This document shows, in pieces, positions 9,444-18,667 of a DNA stretch of 21,591 nt. The notes beneath the pieces were generated by a model that was given only the letters and a program-made list of their open reading frames with translations, was not told where the DNA came from and made no database searches. Within the stretch, counting starts at the first letter, position 1. Every line of letters begins with the position of its first letter. Made by a program: the position numbers and the translations under genes. This stretch comes from Welwitschia mirabilis (taxonomy: Eukaryota; Gnetophyta; Gnetopsida; Welwitschiales), in NCBI GenBank assembly GCA_051453625.1, contig JBOZIK010000001.1, forward strand, positions 35,989,752 to 36,011,342. Reading direction: 5' to 3'.

Positions 9444-10623
9444 TGTTGCGATGCCAAATTGTATGTTTTTGATGGGGTATTTTAAGTAGTTTTTCAAGAC
9501 ATTTAGACAAGTTTAAGTAGAAAACAATGATTATTTAATTCAAGGAGTAAATCATAGAAATACATAATTACTAGCACATTTGGAGGCATTTTGGATTAAT
9601 TATAATATTTTACATTATGAGGAGGTATTAATGTGCTATAAGGCTAAGTTCACTTGATTAAAGAGCTTCAAGAACTATGTTATCCCCTCCATTATTTGGA
9701 CAACAACCTCGATGACACCACTTGCATGCTAACTAGATTAAATATGGAAGATAAATATAGATCTCTCTTAACATGTTATCATCCTCTTCATCGTTTGGAT
9801 AATATACAAGATGACCACTATTTTTAGTTAATGTACCAAACTTTACCTAACTTGTGAAAAGTGACACGCACCTCCTATGCACTGTTAGGGTTTTGGTTGT
9901 GCCTGTTAGATTTTCTATTTTTGAATCTGTTATTATTAATAAATACCACCTTTTCCCTAGACTTCGATCATCTTCATTGCATTAAAAATTATTGTGATAA
10001 AAGATTAAAGAGCCAAAGGTCTATTCATTAGTTATAGAGAGGAGTCTTTCTTAGTGTTGAAATGTGTTTCCTTTATCGAGGTGTTGCTACTTTATAATAG
10101 GATGTTGATTTAACTTTTAATGAAATTCTTCTTTTGGTTTTAATATTCATGTGCATGTCCCTTATAGTTTATGTTGGTTATGATTTCATGACAGTTTCAT
10201 AATTGATATAGGTCATCAAGGGTAATCTTAATCAAGGTCGAAATTATTATTTTAAGAACTTGCATCGCATTTTATATTTCCTAGATTAATCATTGCATGT
10301 TTTTAATATTCTATTTGACACACTTAATAGGCTAGATGTGATTTGATTAGTGATAGTTTTTTTGATTGATATAGGTTATACAAGGCTGATCTTGGTGATG
10401 GATAATTGGTAGTCAAATAGATATTGCATTTAGAGTAGATTGCATTTGCATTTGCATTTTAATTCATGAAAAACAATGCTCTTTCTTCTCACCTAGTGCC
10501 TCTGATGGATTACAACATTTGGATCCACTCTCATCTATATTATTGTATTGTATTTATGCATATATTTATGATTAATAGGAATTAACTAAGGATGTAACAT
10601 TTGCATAAATATGCACTGCAACA
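9444..10623 (+). repeat. Ty3/gypsy-type LTR, plus strand (LTR C)
   Basis: It starts TGTTGCGATGCC after the PPT and ends GCACTGCAACA at 10623. Both ends match LTR B (TGTGCTGCTGA start, CACACTGCAACA end). Shared internal blocks in the same order are: a U3 segment with TATCCCCTCC ... TTTGGACAACAAC at 9680-9706, a TATA-like AATAAATA at 9938, AGAGCCAAAGG near 10011, and ATTGATATAGGTCATCAAGG near 10202. The last block is repeated at about 10360, an internal duplication not seen in LTR B. The length of 1180 bp compares with 1034 for LTR B. Because a PPT precedes it, I read it as a 3' LTR or the remnant of one. Confidence 0.75.
9938..9945 (+). promoter_or_regulatory. TATA-like element of LTR C
   Basis: AATAAATA at about 495 bases into the LTR aligns with CTATAAATA of LTR B. 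Both are followed by a pyrimidine-rich stretch and CTTCGAT. The first T of the canonical box is missing here. Confidence 0.5.
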
Positions 10624-11140
10624 CATATCTGCTATGATTATAACATCTTGTTCATAAAATGTTGAAGCTAGCTATTTCCATACACATGAAAACCTTCATT
10701 AGAGTAAAATAGATACATCATTTTAGCTAAGGATTTGGTCTTTAAATCTAGGAAATAAGCCCATTTCAACTCTTAAAACTTGTAATAAATTATCTTCTCA
10801 AGTTTAAAGATTTAAAGTCTATTTTTCTTTTTTTAAAAAATACATCATCCTCATATTTCACAAGAGTGAAATTCCTATTCTTTTGAAGAAATAGTTTATT
10901 CATGAGTTATATCTACTATGATTATAACCTCTTACTCATAAACTCTTGAAAATAGCCTATTCTTATACACATAAAAAGTTCCATTAGAAAGAAAGAGAGA
11001 TGCTAGTTAAGCTAAGAACTTGGTCTTCGAATCTAAGGAATAAGTTCATTCTAACTCTTAAAACTTGTAATAAATCCTTTTATCATGTTTAAAAGATTAA
11101 AAGTCATTTTTCCTTAGAATAAATCATCCTTACAATTACA
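10624..11140. repeat. Tandem duplication of a ~240-bp segment (two diverged copies)
   Basis: Copy 1 (10624-10855) and copy 2 (10908-11140) share long colinear blocks at an offset of about 284 bases: CTATGATTATAAC, TACACATRAAAA, ATTAGARAAA, CTTGGTCTTYRAATCTA and TCTTAAAACTTGTAATAAAT. Copy 1 begins exactly where LTR C ends. Read on the minus strand, copy 2 encodes scraps such as LDSKTKFLA, LFLSNGTFYVYKNRLFSRVY and VIIIVDITHE. A third, weaker match to the AT-rich head of copy 2 lies at 13226-13295, inside the decayed minus-strand frame, so the segment is probably part of an old coding sequence. Confidence 0.7.
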
Positions 11141-12589
11141 AGTAACTATCTACAATTTCCAATTGACTAAAACACTGATGAAATAGACATTTTACAAAGC
11201 AAAAGTAATGGATTTTGATACACAGATATGCTTAGAGTATACCTAGTATTAGCTTTGAGGCTTAGATATTTAATTCTTAAGAAAATTAATAGTTTTAACT
11301 AGAATTACAACTATCAAAGGGAGAAGAGTAGGATTTTCATACAAACAGAAAATGAAAAGGAGCTTTGTAGAATTTTGAATGTCATCCACATATGTGATGC
11401 ATGGCTTGAAGTAGTTATTAAAGAAACTTTAGTTTGATAAAATTTAACTTTAGTTTGATAAATTACCAACTAAAAATCCTATCAAGTTTTTTAATTAATT
11501 CATGATTAATTCAATGCCTAATGATTAAAATTAAAACTAATGTAAATAGATTTTATTAACTAAACAACTAAATTTTCTATTAAAGAATTGAGATATGTAA
11601 AACTAAGAAAAATTCATTTGATGTTCCCTAATATTTCACTACCTCTTTCAAGTTCTTTATACTAATGTCACATCTAGAGAATCCTACTAGAAAGCTTTTG
11701 TCATTCCAATTTTAAAGATACTTTAGAATTCAAATACAAAATCACTGTGAAATCCCACATAGGAATCTCGGACATCCTGGCACATAATAATAGCTAAAAT
11801 ATAAATAATAGGAGTTTAACACTTAAACTTAGAACTTGGATTATATTTATCTCATCATTGAAACATCTAATTTCATCAAGAATCTTCTCCATTTCAATGA
11901 TAATAGCTTCTAAGCCAAAATAAAAAGGGCTTATGACATTTATTGTCCTAAAGTTGTAACCATAAGTAACTAACATGAATTCAAATCATGCACATGAAAT
12001 AGTTAACCACTGTAATCCTAAGTATTGAATGACAATTTCAACAACTAAAACTTCAGTTAAGTAGTTTTGTAAAAATAATTAATATGGCAGTACTATGAAA
12101 AAATACACTTCCCAATAAAATGTTAGATAAAGATAAGAACTAAGCACATTTGTATCCAGATAAATAAGTAAATGATCAAATAAAATTTAGAGTTTATGAA
12201 GATTACTATTACTAATTCTAAAGCATGCTAATATGCCAAAAATCTTGAATTGAATCAAAATTAATCAACTTTAAAATTAAGTAATTTTTCTTTCCCTTTA
12301 TCACCATGTAAAATAAATAAAGCAAAGTATAAATAACCAAAAACATATATTATTATATTAATATTTAAAAAGTATATTGAATAAAAAGCATGAACATCTA
12401 ACATTAGTAATTAATTACATAAAAAAGAAGAATTAAAAATCATAACAAAGAGTACATATAGTTCTTTATCATAAAACACTGATAGCAAAGAAGAAGAAGA
12501 TAAGATGCAGCATCAGATAAAGTTACAATAAGTGAAGAGATAAATCATGAAGAGTAAGAAGTCATAGAAGAAAAATCATTAAGGGTTAG
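11141..12589. other. AT-rich stretch without recognised features
   Basis: No convincing frame, LTR edge or RNA gene is seen. A 60-codon frame on the minus strand (11794-11976) has no familiar motif and is likely chance. A short tandem duplication (AACTTTAGTTTGATAAA twice) lies at 11427-11463. The stretch is probably eroded transposon sequence. Confidence 0.5.
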
Positions 12590-13300
12590 AGATATAGCCT
12601 GGTTTTCCTCTTCTTCTTCATCTAAAGAGTCTAAATTATCATATTCATAACCTTTAAGTCCAATCTTAATTCTATCAATTTTAAACTTAATTGTTCAAGA
12701 AAGTCCAAAATTTCTTCATTACTATTAAGCGTGATTGAATTAAAACCTTCTAAACCCTTTCTTTTCTTAAAAATAGGAGGAATAGGTACTTCATTATTAA
12801 TAATGTTCACTTCACTTTCTTAAATAAAGATAGACCTAATGATTTAGGAATTTTGACCGAATCTTCTTCCTTATCAAGAAAAGTACCTTGGTCTATAAGA
12901 ACACTTATAGAGTTCATAAAATGGAAGACTAAAATTATTTATAGTAAAGGATTGACCCATATAATGCATAATATATTGAGAATTATTAATCTTAATTCCT
13001 TTCCTTAAACAATAGATAATGTAAATATGTAATGATGAAAACCTTGTCTCTATACCCTAACTTAGGTACTAAATTGTGAGTGCACCCTTGAAACAATACT
13101 TTGTGAAATGGTTTTGACTAACTAGTAAGTATATTAGACATACATTCAATAATCTTGCTACATAATACTAGAGTAATAATGTCTTTAGGCATTACATTTT
13201 CCAAAGAAGACATAATAGAGATAAAGTGGAATTCCCTTTCTTTTGAAAATCTAATTAATTCCTGAATCATATCTCCTATGATTGTAAATTCTTAACTCCC
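12590..13300 (-). pseudogene. Shattered frame resembling plant retrotransposon 'putative plant transposon protein'
   Basis: Three minus-strand frames join into one protein-like text. From 13290 to about 13000 it reads DMIQELIRFSKEREFHFI, VMPKDIITLVLCSKIIECM, a stop, then NLVPKLGYRDKVFIITYL and HYLLFKERN. After a frameshift: SQYIMHYMGQSFTINNFSLP (about 12960). After another: VLIDQGTFLDKEEDSVKIPK and SLGLSLFKK (about 12910-12820). An acidic tail, EYDNLDSLDEEEEEN, lies near 12620. The pattern of a conserved GYRDKV-type box, a LLFKER(K)IN-type helix, YIMHYM and a SLP box recalls the Athila-associated domain annotated as putative plant transposon protein (Pfam Transposase_32), whose function is unknown. 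This is recognition by pattern, not by search. No start is visible and the frame is clearly dead. Confidence 0.45.
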
Positions 13301-13639
13301 ACCATGGCTCTAGAGCAAGGAAAAAGTAAGAGAATTGACAAAGATGGCAGACTTAAAAGTGAATGATAGAATAAAAAATAAATAAGGAGCATTTAAGAAG
13401 AAATAGCAAGTAGAAAGTAAACTTTCCATCTAAAAACGTTTTCCAAAAAAGAAGATTTAGATGTCTAGGATCTTATTAAAATATAGTAATTGAAAGTTAA
13501 ACATCCAAGATGAGATTGATAAGAATCCTAGAAAGATCCAAATCCTAAAAACTAAAAAGGAAATTAAGATGTCTAGATAAAAATAATTGTACATCTAGAG
13601 ACACTTGGAAAAATATTTATTAATAATGAATTCTTATGA
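13301..13639. other. No recognised feature
   Basis: AT-rich sequence with a repeated GATGTCTAG word (about 13461 and 13569). It may hold the U3 start of the element 3 LTR, whose left edge is uncertain. Confidence 0.4.
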
Positions 13640-13949
13640 TGTTTAAAAAAATATGATGGGATATTTGAGAGATGTCATGAGAGATAATGAAAAGAGTAAA
13701 TGATGAAGGTGATTTTAGACTACATCCTTTACATGAAAACTACTTAAGATTAGAATAAATAAATAATGTGGATGCTAGGGATTAATAAGTTATACCATCG
13801 TACTACACTAAGGAAAAACAAATCTTAGTGGAAGCCTAGTTAAGTATGCTTGCTTATAAAAGTAAGCTCTAAAGTTTTAAATAAAGAGAAAAAATAATTT
13901 TCTTCTCTATAAATCTTGCTCTATCTTTCTATATCAAACTACTTATGCA
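13640..13949 (+). repeat. LTR 3' part of a plus-strand copia element (element 3)
   Basis: The right end is fixed by a copia PBS: the sequence ends TATGCA, then two bases and TGGTATTAG. A TATA box (CTTATAAAAG, about 13854) and a short pyrimidine-rich leader (TCTTCTCTATAAATCTTGCT) precede the end, as in short copia LTRs. The left edge (TGTTTAAAAAAATATGATGG at about 13640) is a guess from the TG start. No second LTR of this type is seen in the window. Confidence 0.55.
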
Positions 13950-13951
13950 AT

Positions 13952-13963
13952 TGGTATTAGAAC
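13952..13963 (+). other. Primer binding site of element 3
   Basis: TGGTATTAGAAC differs from the copia iMet PBS TGGTATCAGAGC at two positions, both of C-to-T/G-to-A type. The following CTTAGGCTAAGGTTCTTG is the usual leader wording after such sites. Confidence 0.7.
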
Positions 13964-14149
13964 TTAGGCTAAGGTTCTTGAGACTCTTAGAAGTTTGCAT
14001 GTTTTCTAACCTGTGTACATGCTGTTGTATGCTTTTTACATGCTCCTTCATAGTTATGTTTATCATAGAGTTATTTTGTATGTATTCTTTTGGTTTTGTA
14101 ATTTTCTCTAGTCTTTCTTATTGCTACATGTAATAATAGATTGAAAAGT

Positions 14150-14535
14150 GAGCCAAAAACTCCAAAATCTACAACCAAACTTAGATCTATTTGTTAAATC
14201 TTGGGTTTATAGTTTTCTTTTCAATCTTAGATGCAGATTAAATTCTGGTGATTCCTTGGAGTATATTGAGTTTGTCAAGAATTGTACTTTTAGTCTATCT
14301 TACTTAGCTAGAGGTCGACCTCACACAGGATCTAAAAGGTTGTTTAAATACTAGAGATAAGTAAGAGTTACTTCTTGTAAAGGAAAAGGAAGAGGATATG
14401 ATAGAGGTATGGATAATAGTAGAGGCACCATTAATTAAAAGCATAAAAAGAAATTAGTATAAAAATAATTAAAGCATATGTGCTACACTAATATGAAATC
14501 TATTCACTTAAAATGCAAACAAGAAATGAGGAGTG
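14150..14535 (+). pseudogene. Gag remnant of element 3
   Basis: At 14376-14432 the frame reads CKGKGRGYDRGMDNSRGT, an Arg/Gly-rich stretch typical of copia gag just before the zinc knuckle. Further on, 14481-14516 reads CYTNMKSIHLKC, which resembles a CCHC knuckle that lost its second Cys and two residues between His and the last Cys. Upstream (13965-14370) no clear gag domain is seen, so deletion is likely. Sequence of the minus-strand element 2 begins at about 14540 and cuts this gag off. Other readings are possible because the segment is short. Confidence 0.5.
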
Positions 14536-14544
14536 TATTTAAAA

Positions 14545-14666
14545 GAGATAAAGAGTTGTGACTTATATCCAAAGATTATAGCTTATGAAAATTAGAGGCA
14601 AAGAGTCATGACTTATATTCAAAGGTCATGAATTATAAAAATTATGGAGAGAAAAAATCTTTAACA
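14545..14666 (-). repeat. 3' LTR start of element 2 with 50-bp tandem repeat
   Basis: On the minus strand the LTR opens TGTTAAAGATTTTTTCTC right after the PPT. Two 50-bp units (14595-14644 and 14545-14594) share AAAGAG..TGACTTATATYCAAAG. The LTR's far end near 14540 is not defined. No partner LTR is in the window. Confidence 0.6.
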
Positions 14667-14674
14667 CCCCCATT
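14667..14674 (-). other. Polypurine tract of element 2
   Basis: AATGGGGG on the minus strand is followed at once by TGTTAAAG. It overlaps the pol stop codon (TAA, 14673-14675), a compact arrangement usual in copia elements. Confidence 0.8.
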
Positions 14675-15180
14675 AAGTTCGTGCATAGATATCACACATG
14701 CCCAACTTATTAAGGCCTTTTGAAAACACTTGATTTAATATTGCTTTAGTAAGAACATTAGCTAATCAATCCTCAGATTAAATTTTAGGCATTTCTATAA
14801 TCTTTCTATCTAACTTCTCCTTTATGAAGAATCTGTCTACTTATACATGCTTTGTTCGATTATGAAGAACTCGATTGTGGGTGATGTTACATGAAACTTT
14901 ATTATCACAATACATCTAAATTAGTTACCCAGGTGGATAACCCAAAGCTTACAAAAGTAATCTTAACCATAAGGCTTCACAAAGTCCTAGTGCCATACCT
15001 CTAAATTCAGCTTCTACACTTAAGCAAGCAACAACATTTTATTTCTTGATTCTCCATGTAATAAGATTACCACCCAAAAGTGTAAAATAACTATAATTTG
15101 GTTGTCTATCATTAATTGATCTAGTTTAATCAACATAAGCATATGTATTTATGCTTTAAGAATCTCTATTTTTAGTGAAT
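14673..15180 (-). pseudogene. RNase H of element 2 pol
   Basis: From right to left the frame reads RQPNYSYFTLLGGNLITWRI (about 15100), VVACLSVEAEFRGMAL (about 15033-14986), CDNKVSCNITHNRVLHNRTK (about 14907-14848), KEKLDRKIIEMPKI, and the C-terminus NVLTKAILNQVFSKGLNKLG then MCDIYART with TAA, followed by the PPT. These are the copia RNase H landmarks in order. Several stops interrupt it (e.g. after HNRTKHV and after MPKI). It would remove the RNA strand during reverse transcription; not functional here. Confidence 0.87.
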
Positions 15181-16200
15181 AGTATTCCCTTTCTAGGAGT
15201 AAACTTCAAATACCTCAAAATACGCATGACTACATCCATATGTTATTCTTATGGATTATGCATAAATTTATTGGCAATACTTAATGCATATACAATGTTT
15301 AGTCTAGTGTGGACTGAGTACATTAGGATTTCTACTAGCCTTTGGTATCTCCCTTTACCAACTGGTATTTGGTCTAACTCAATACATAACTTTAAGCCTT
15401 CCTCCATGGGTGTATCAGCTTATTAACATGCTAACATTTCAATCTCTTTCAATAAGTCTAATGCATATTTCCTTAAAAAAAAATATACTCCTTTCTTGGA
15501 TCTTAACCCTTTGATCCTAAGAAAATATTTCAAGAAATCAAGATCTTTCATTTCAAACTCTTTGGATAAATACTCTTGTAAAGCCTTCCTTTCTTTTAGA
15601 TCATTCCCTATAACTACTAGTCAATCACATATACAATGAGTGTAGTGATCTTCTTCTGCTATTTTTCCAAAAATAAAGTATGATTTGAATTACTTTTTTT
15701 GTATTCAAATGCTGTCATAGAATTTGTGAACCTTCCAAACCATGCTTGTGGAGATTGTTTCAGCTCATACAATGATTTCTTCAATTTGCTTACCTTTTGA
15801 CTATGCCTTTTTGGGTACATACATATTGGTGAAAGCTCTATATAAACTTCTTTAAATAATTCTCCATACAAAAAGGAATTTTTTACATCAAATTATTATA
15901 ATGATTAATTTACATTTGTTACCAAGGATAGCAATACTTGGACAGTGTTGATTTTAACTATAGGTGGAAATGTCTTTGTGTAATAAATTCCATAGGATTG
16001 GATATATCCTTTTGCCATAAGTCTTGCTTTAAATCATTCAATTGTTTTATCTACTTTGTACTTCATAATGTAAATCCATTAACATACTACTTGCTTCTTT
16101 CTTGGTCGATAATCAACAAGGTCCCAAGTTTCATTTCTTTGTAAGAAGTTCATTTCCTCCTTCATAGTAGCTTTTCATCTTGAATCAGTTAAGGCTTCCT
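15181..16200 (-). pseudogene. Reverse transcriptase of element 2
   Basis: The domain starts near 16195 with EALTDSR and MKEEMNFLQ. FDVKNSFLYGELFKEVYIEL (about 15885-15830) holds the first catalytic Asp. KVSKLKKSLYELKQSPQAWF follows in an open frame (15659-15871). The second active site, expected as YVDD, reads YV and then breaks: one base is missing at about 15621-15626, so GTGGATGAC became GTGATTGAC and the frame shifts. After it come GNDLKERKALQEYLSKEFEM, KDLDFLKYF and KYALDLLKEIEML (about 15605-15440), as in other copia RTs. The enzyme would be inactive even apart from the stops. Confidence 0.88.
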
Positions 16201-16679
16201 CTACACTATTAGGAATAGCTATAATAGATAATTAATTAACAAACGATACAAAATAACTCATGGAACATTTAACATTACTAGAAATATTAGGTTCATATGT
16301 GAGGTTAGGAATACCTCTAGTGAGAAGTTCTAGTAGTATTTTTCTTGAAGGCTTAGGTATTAGATCAGGAACATCTTTAATAAATAATTAGTATGGTATA
16401 TTAGTGAGGATCTTAGATTCTTAAATTGATGGATTTTCTTATTCAATCACTTGCTTAGATTCTAAATGATCATTAATATTATGATCAAAAGATATACCAC
16501 TTATATCTCAATTGTTGCCATCGTTTTTTTCAACAATATAATAATCTAGAATCTGAATCTCTATTTGGTACTCCCCCTGAAATTCAAACTTAGAGGAAAA
16601 ATACATTGATTCTTCATGAAAAACTACATCTAGTGTTATAAACATTTATTATATTAGAGGATGATAATATTTTTAACCT

Positions 16680-17480
16680 TCTAATGCATAGCATACCCTA
16701 GAAAAATACATCTTAAAGCCTATGGATCTAACTTATTACACTGATGCTTATGAAGATGTACAAATAATACACAACCAGAGATAGAAGGAGGTAAATTAGG
16801 AATAGTTGAAGCAACCACAACATCACTGAAGTCTTGGAATGGTATTTGAAAATTAATAGTTCTTGATGGATTTTGATTAATTAAATATGCTATAGTGGTA
16901 AGTGCTTTCCTCTAATAAGACAATGGCATATGAGTTTTAATTAGTGAAGAACAAATAAATCATAGTAAATGCCAATTTTTTTCTTTCGGCAACCCAATTT
17001 TATTAGCGTGTAGTGGCATAAGTAGTTTGATGAATAATCCCATGCACTTCTAAATACTATTGAAGTTTAGAGTTCTAATACTCTTCTCTATTATCACTAT
17101 GTAGAACTTGAATTTGTGCATTGTAGTAAGTTCTAATAATTTTGTAAAATTTTTAAAATAACAAACTTACTTTACTTTTAGACTTCATTAATCATAACAA
17201 ATTTATTCTAGTACAGTCATTAATAAAAGTCACAAACCAATGTGATTCACTTAAAGTTGGGGTTTTGGATGATCCCTATACATCAGAATGTATAACCATA
17301 AAAGGATGAGGACTTTAATTTAAAATTAATGTAAACAAAGTTTGATGACTCCTTGCAAGTTCAAAAACCCCACATCAAAAGCTAAAAGCATCAAACTTTT
17401 CAAATAAGCTAGTAAATTATTTTTTTTGATAACCAAAGAACGCATGACCAAGATGTTAATTCTATAGCTAAATTTTAGGT
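16680..17480 (-). pseudogene. Integrase of element 2, DD35E triad retained
   Basis: A single minus-strand frame with stops carries the whole core: VIHSDV (first Asp 17282-17284), HWFVTFINDCTR, VLHSDNREEY (second Asp 17093-17095), EVHGIIHQTTYATT and NWVAERKK (Glu 16985-16987). The second Asp and Glu are 36 codons apart, exactly DD35E. Upstream, LGHAFFGYQKK (about 17450) is the end of the pre-integrase zinc region. Downstream come ESTYHYSIFN and ALRCIFLGYAMH-like text (about 16700). At least eight stops prevent expression, among them TAG after HSDV and two TAA before NWVAER. Confidence 0.87.
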
Positions 17481-17890
17481 TTATTTTTCTCCCTGTTATA
17501 ACTATCCACTATAAAAACCTGACATAACTTTTTAGAACTCTTTGAAATGAGATCCAAGTAGTACAACTTTTCTTGTCTATTACCATAACCAATCATCTAC
17601 TTTATTTGTATGTTCTTAAACACATAAAAATTAGACCAAAAAATTACAACATAAAAAGGCTGTGGTTATTTGGAAATAGATAAAAGATTAAAATATAAGG
17701 ATGGGATAACCAAAGTGGAATCTAGATTCAATGTATTAGTAAGGGTTAAAAATCCTTTCCCACTAATTAGGGCTTGATTACCATTGGCAGTAGAAACAAA
17801 ATTTTGGGAGGATGATTTAAGATGTATGATTTGTCTAGAATCAAATGTCATATGATCTGTAGTACTAGAATCAACTATTCATGCACTATT
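17481..17890 (-). pseudogene. Protease region of element 2
   Basis: The frame reads IVDSSTTDHMTFDSRQI (about 17878-17828), the copia aspartic protease signature DSGATDHM with Gly changed to Ser (DSS; Asp at 17870-17872). The conserved Trp two residues upstream of this run has become TGA. An open stretch (17666-17851) continues with STANGNQALISGKG and STLVIPSLYFNLLSISK, which match the copia protease tail. Both active-site-area changes are G-to-A on the coding strand. Sequence from 17650 down to 17481 is more eroded. Confidence 0.87.
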
Positions 17891-18211
17891 AAAAATAGGT
17901 GTAGAAATATTAAAAACTTTATGACCATTATTTGTAGATTCTACTAATGCAGAGTCTCTTTTAGTAACATCATCATTTGTATTTGTTTCAACAATAGTAG
18001 TGGTTTGGGTCCTATTAGGATTCTTCCTCTGGAAAGCTCGATTATGATTCCATCATTTTTGATATCCCACAAGTTTATAGAAATGCTCTTTAGTATATCC
18101 AGTCAAGTTACAATGGGTGCATTTGTAAGTAGACTTATGGATACCATAGGTTATCTTTAATTGATTTTGAGTTACCATTATAGTAACTTCAAAATTTTTA
18201 GACTCCACTAT
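17891..18211 (-). pseudogene. Gag C-terminus of element 2 with damaged zinc knuckle
   Basis: At 18080-18121 the frame reads CTHCNLTGYTKEHF, followed by YKLVGYQK, clearly a copia knuckle of the CTHCNxTGHTKxxCFKLxGYP type in which the His is Tyr and the last Cys is not in place. A Ser/Thr-rich linker with TTTIVETNTNDDVTKRDSA leads on to the protease. The gag is cut at 18211 by the end of gypsy LTR A, so its N-terminal domain is not adjacent. Confidence 0.8.
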
Positions 18212-18567
18212 TGTGATGTGAATTTATGCAATGTTTCATGCCTTGATTTAAATCCTGTTAATTACAAATAAGATGAACAAATACAGCATGCTAGTATAGT
18301 CGGAGTGATCCAAATGTCGTAATTCCATCGAAGGCCAATGGTATGGATAATAAAGAGTTGATTTTGAAAAAGAAATATGTAACCTTAATCTACTAAATTA
18401 AACTACAATACATGAAATTAAAATAATGATGCAAAACTAATCTATGAAATTGAAACAATGATACACCTAATCTAATCAAGCTCAACCTTGACAAAGGCTG
18501 CCCTCATAATCTATATAATCAAAGAAACCTGTCACGAATCTTAAACAACATAAACTATGAAGGATAA
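18212..18567 (-). repeat. Ty3/gypsy LTR piece (LTR A), 3' end portion
   Basis: It is homologous to LTR B over its length: the plus-strand words TGTGATGTGAATTTATGCA, ATGCTAGTATAGTCGGAGTG and ATAATCTATATAATCAAAGA match TGCAGTGTGTATTTATGC, ATGCTAATATAGTGGGAGTA and ATAATCTATATCATTCAAGA. The LTR end (CA on the minus strand) is at 18212, directly against element 2 gag. Its 5' portion, including the promoter, is missing at the gap that follows. LTR A is clearly diverged from LTR B. Confidence 0.72.
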
Positions 18568-18667
18568 NNNNNNNNNNNNNNNNNNNNNNNNNNNNNNNNN
18601 NNNNNNNNNNNNNNNNNNNNNNNNNNNNNNNNNNNNNNNNNNNNNNNNNNNNNNNNNNNNNNNNNNN
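18568..18667. other. Assembly gap (100 N)
   Basis: It separates LTR A from the gypsy integrase fragment. No repeat flanks it, so the amount of missing sequence is unknown. Confidence 0.97.

Larger units (their letters stand above)
14540..18211 (-). mobile_element. Decayed Ty1/copia retrotransposon on the minus strand (element 2)
   Basis: Reading right to left the order is gag end with zinc knuckle, PR, integrase, RT, RNase H, PPT and LTR start, i.e. a copia element without its 5' LTR and gag N-terminus. It differs from element 1 in its motifs (CTHCNLTG knuckle, KLGMCDIYA C-terminus). It sits between element 3 gag (left) and a gypsy LTR (right), fitting insertion into element 3 and later interruption by the gypsy. 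Stops occur throughout. Finer lineage within copia is not assigned. Confidence 0.88.

Noticed and set aside
11794-11976. Minus-strand frame of 60 codons
   Set aside because: No motif, no support from its neighbours, and a length expected by chance.
13945-14133. Open frame of 62 codons at the element 3 PBS
   Set aside because: It begins inside the PBS leader and is Leu/Phe/Cys-rich from T-rich DNA. It does not resemble gag.
14148-14354. Open frame of 68 codons before the Arg/Gly-rich gag piece
   Set aside because: No gag-like motif could be recognised. Kept only as part of the gag remnant region.
15175-15426. Plus-strand frame of 83 codons
   Set aside because: Antisense to the element 2 RT/RNase H, which is clearly on the minus strand.
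15938-16144. Plus-strand frame of 68 codons
   Set aside because: Antisense shadow of the element 2 RT domain.
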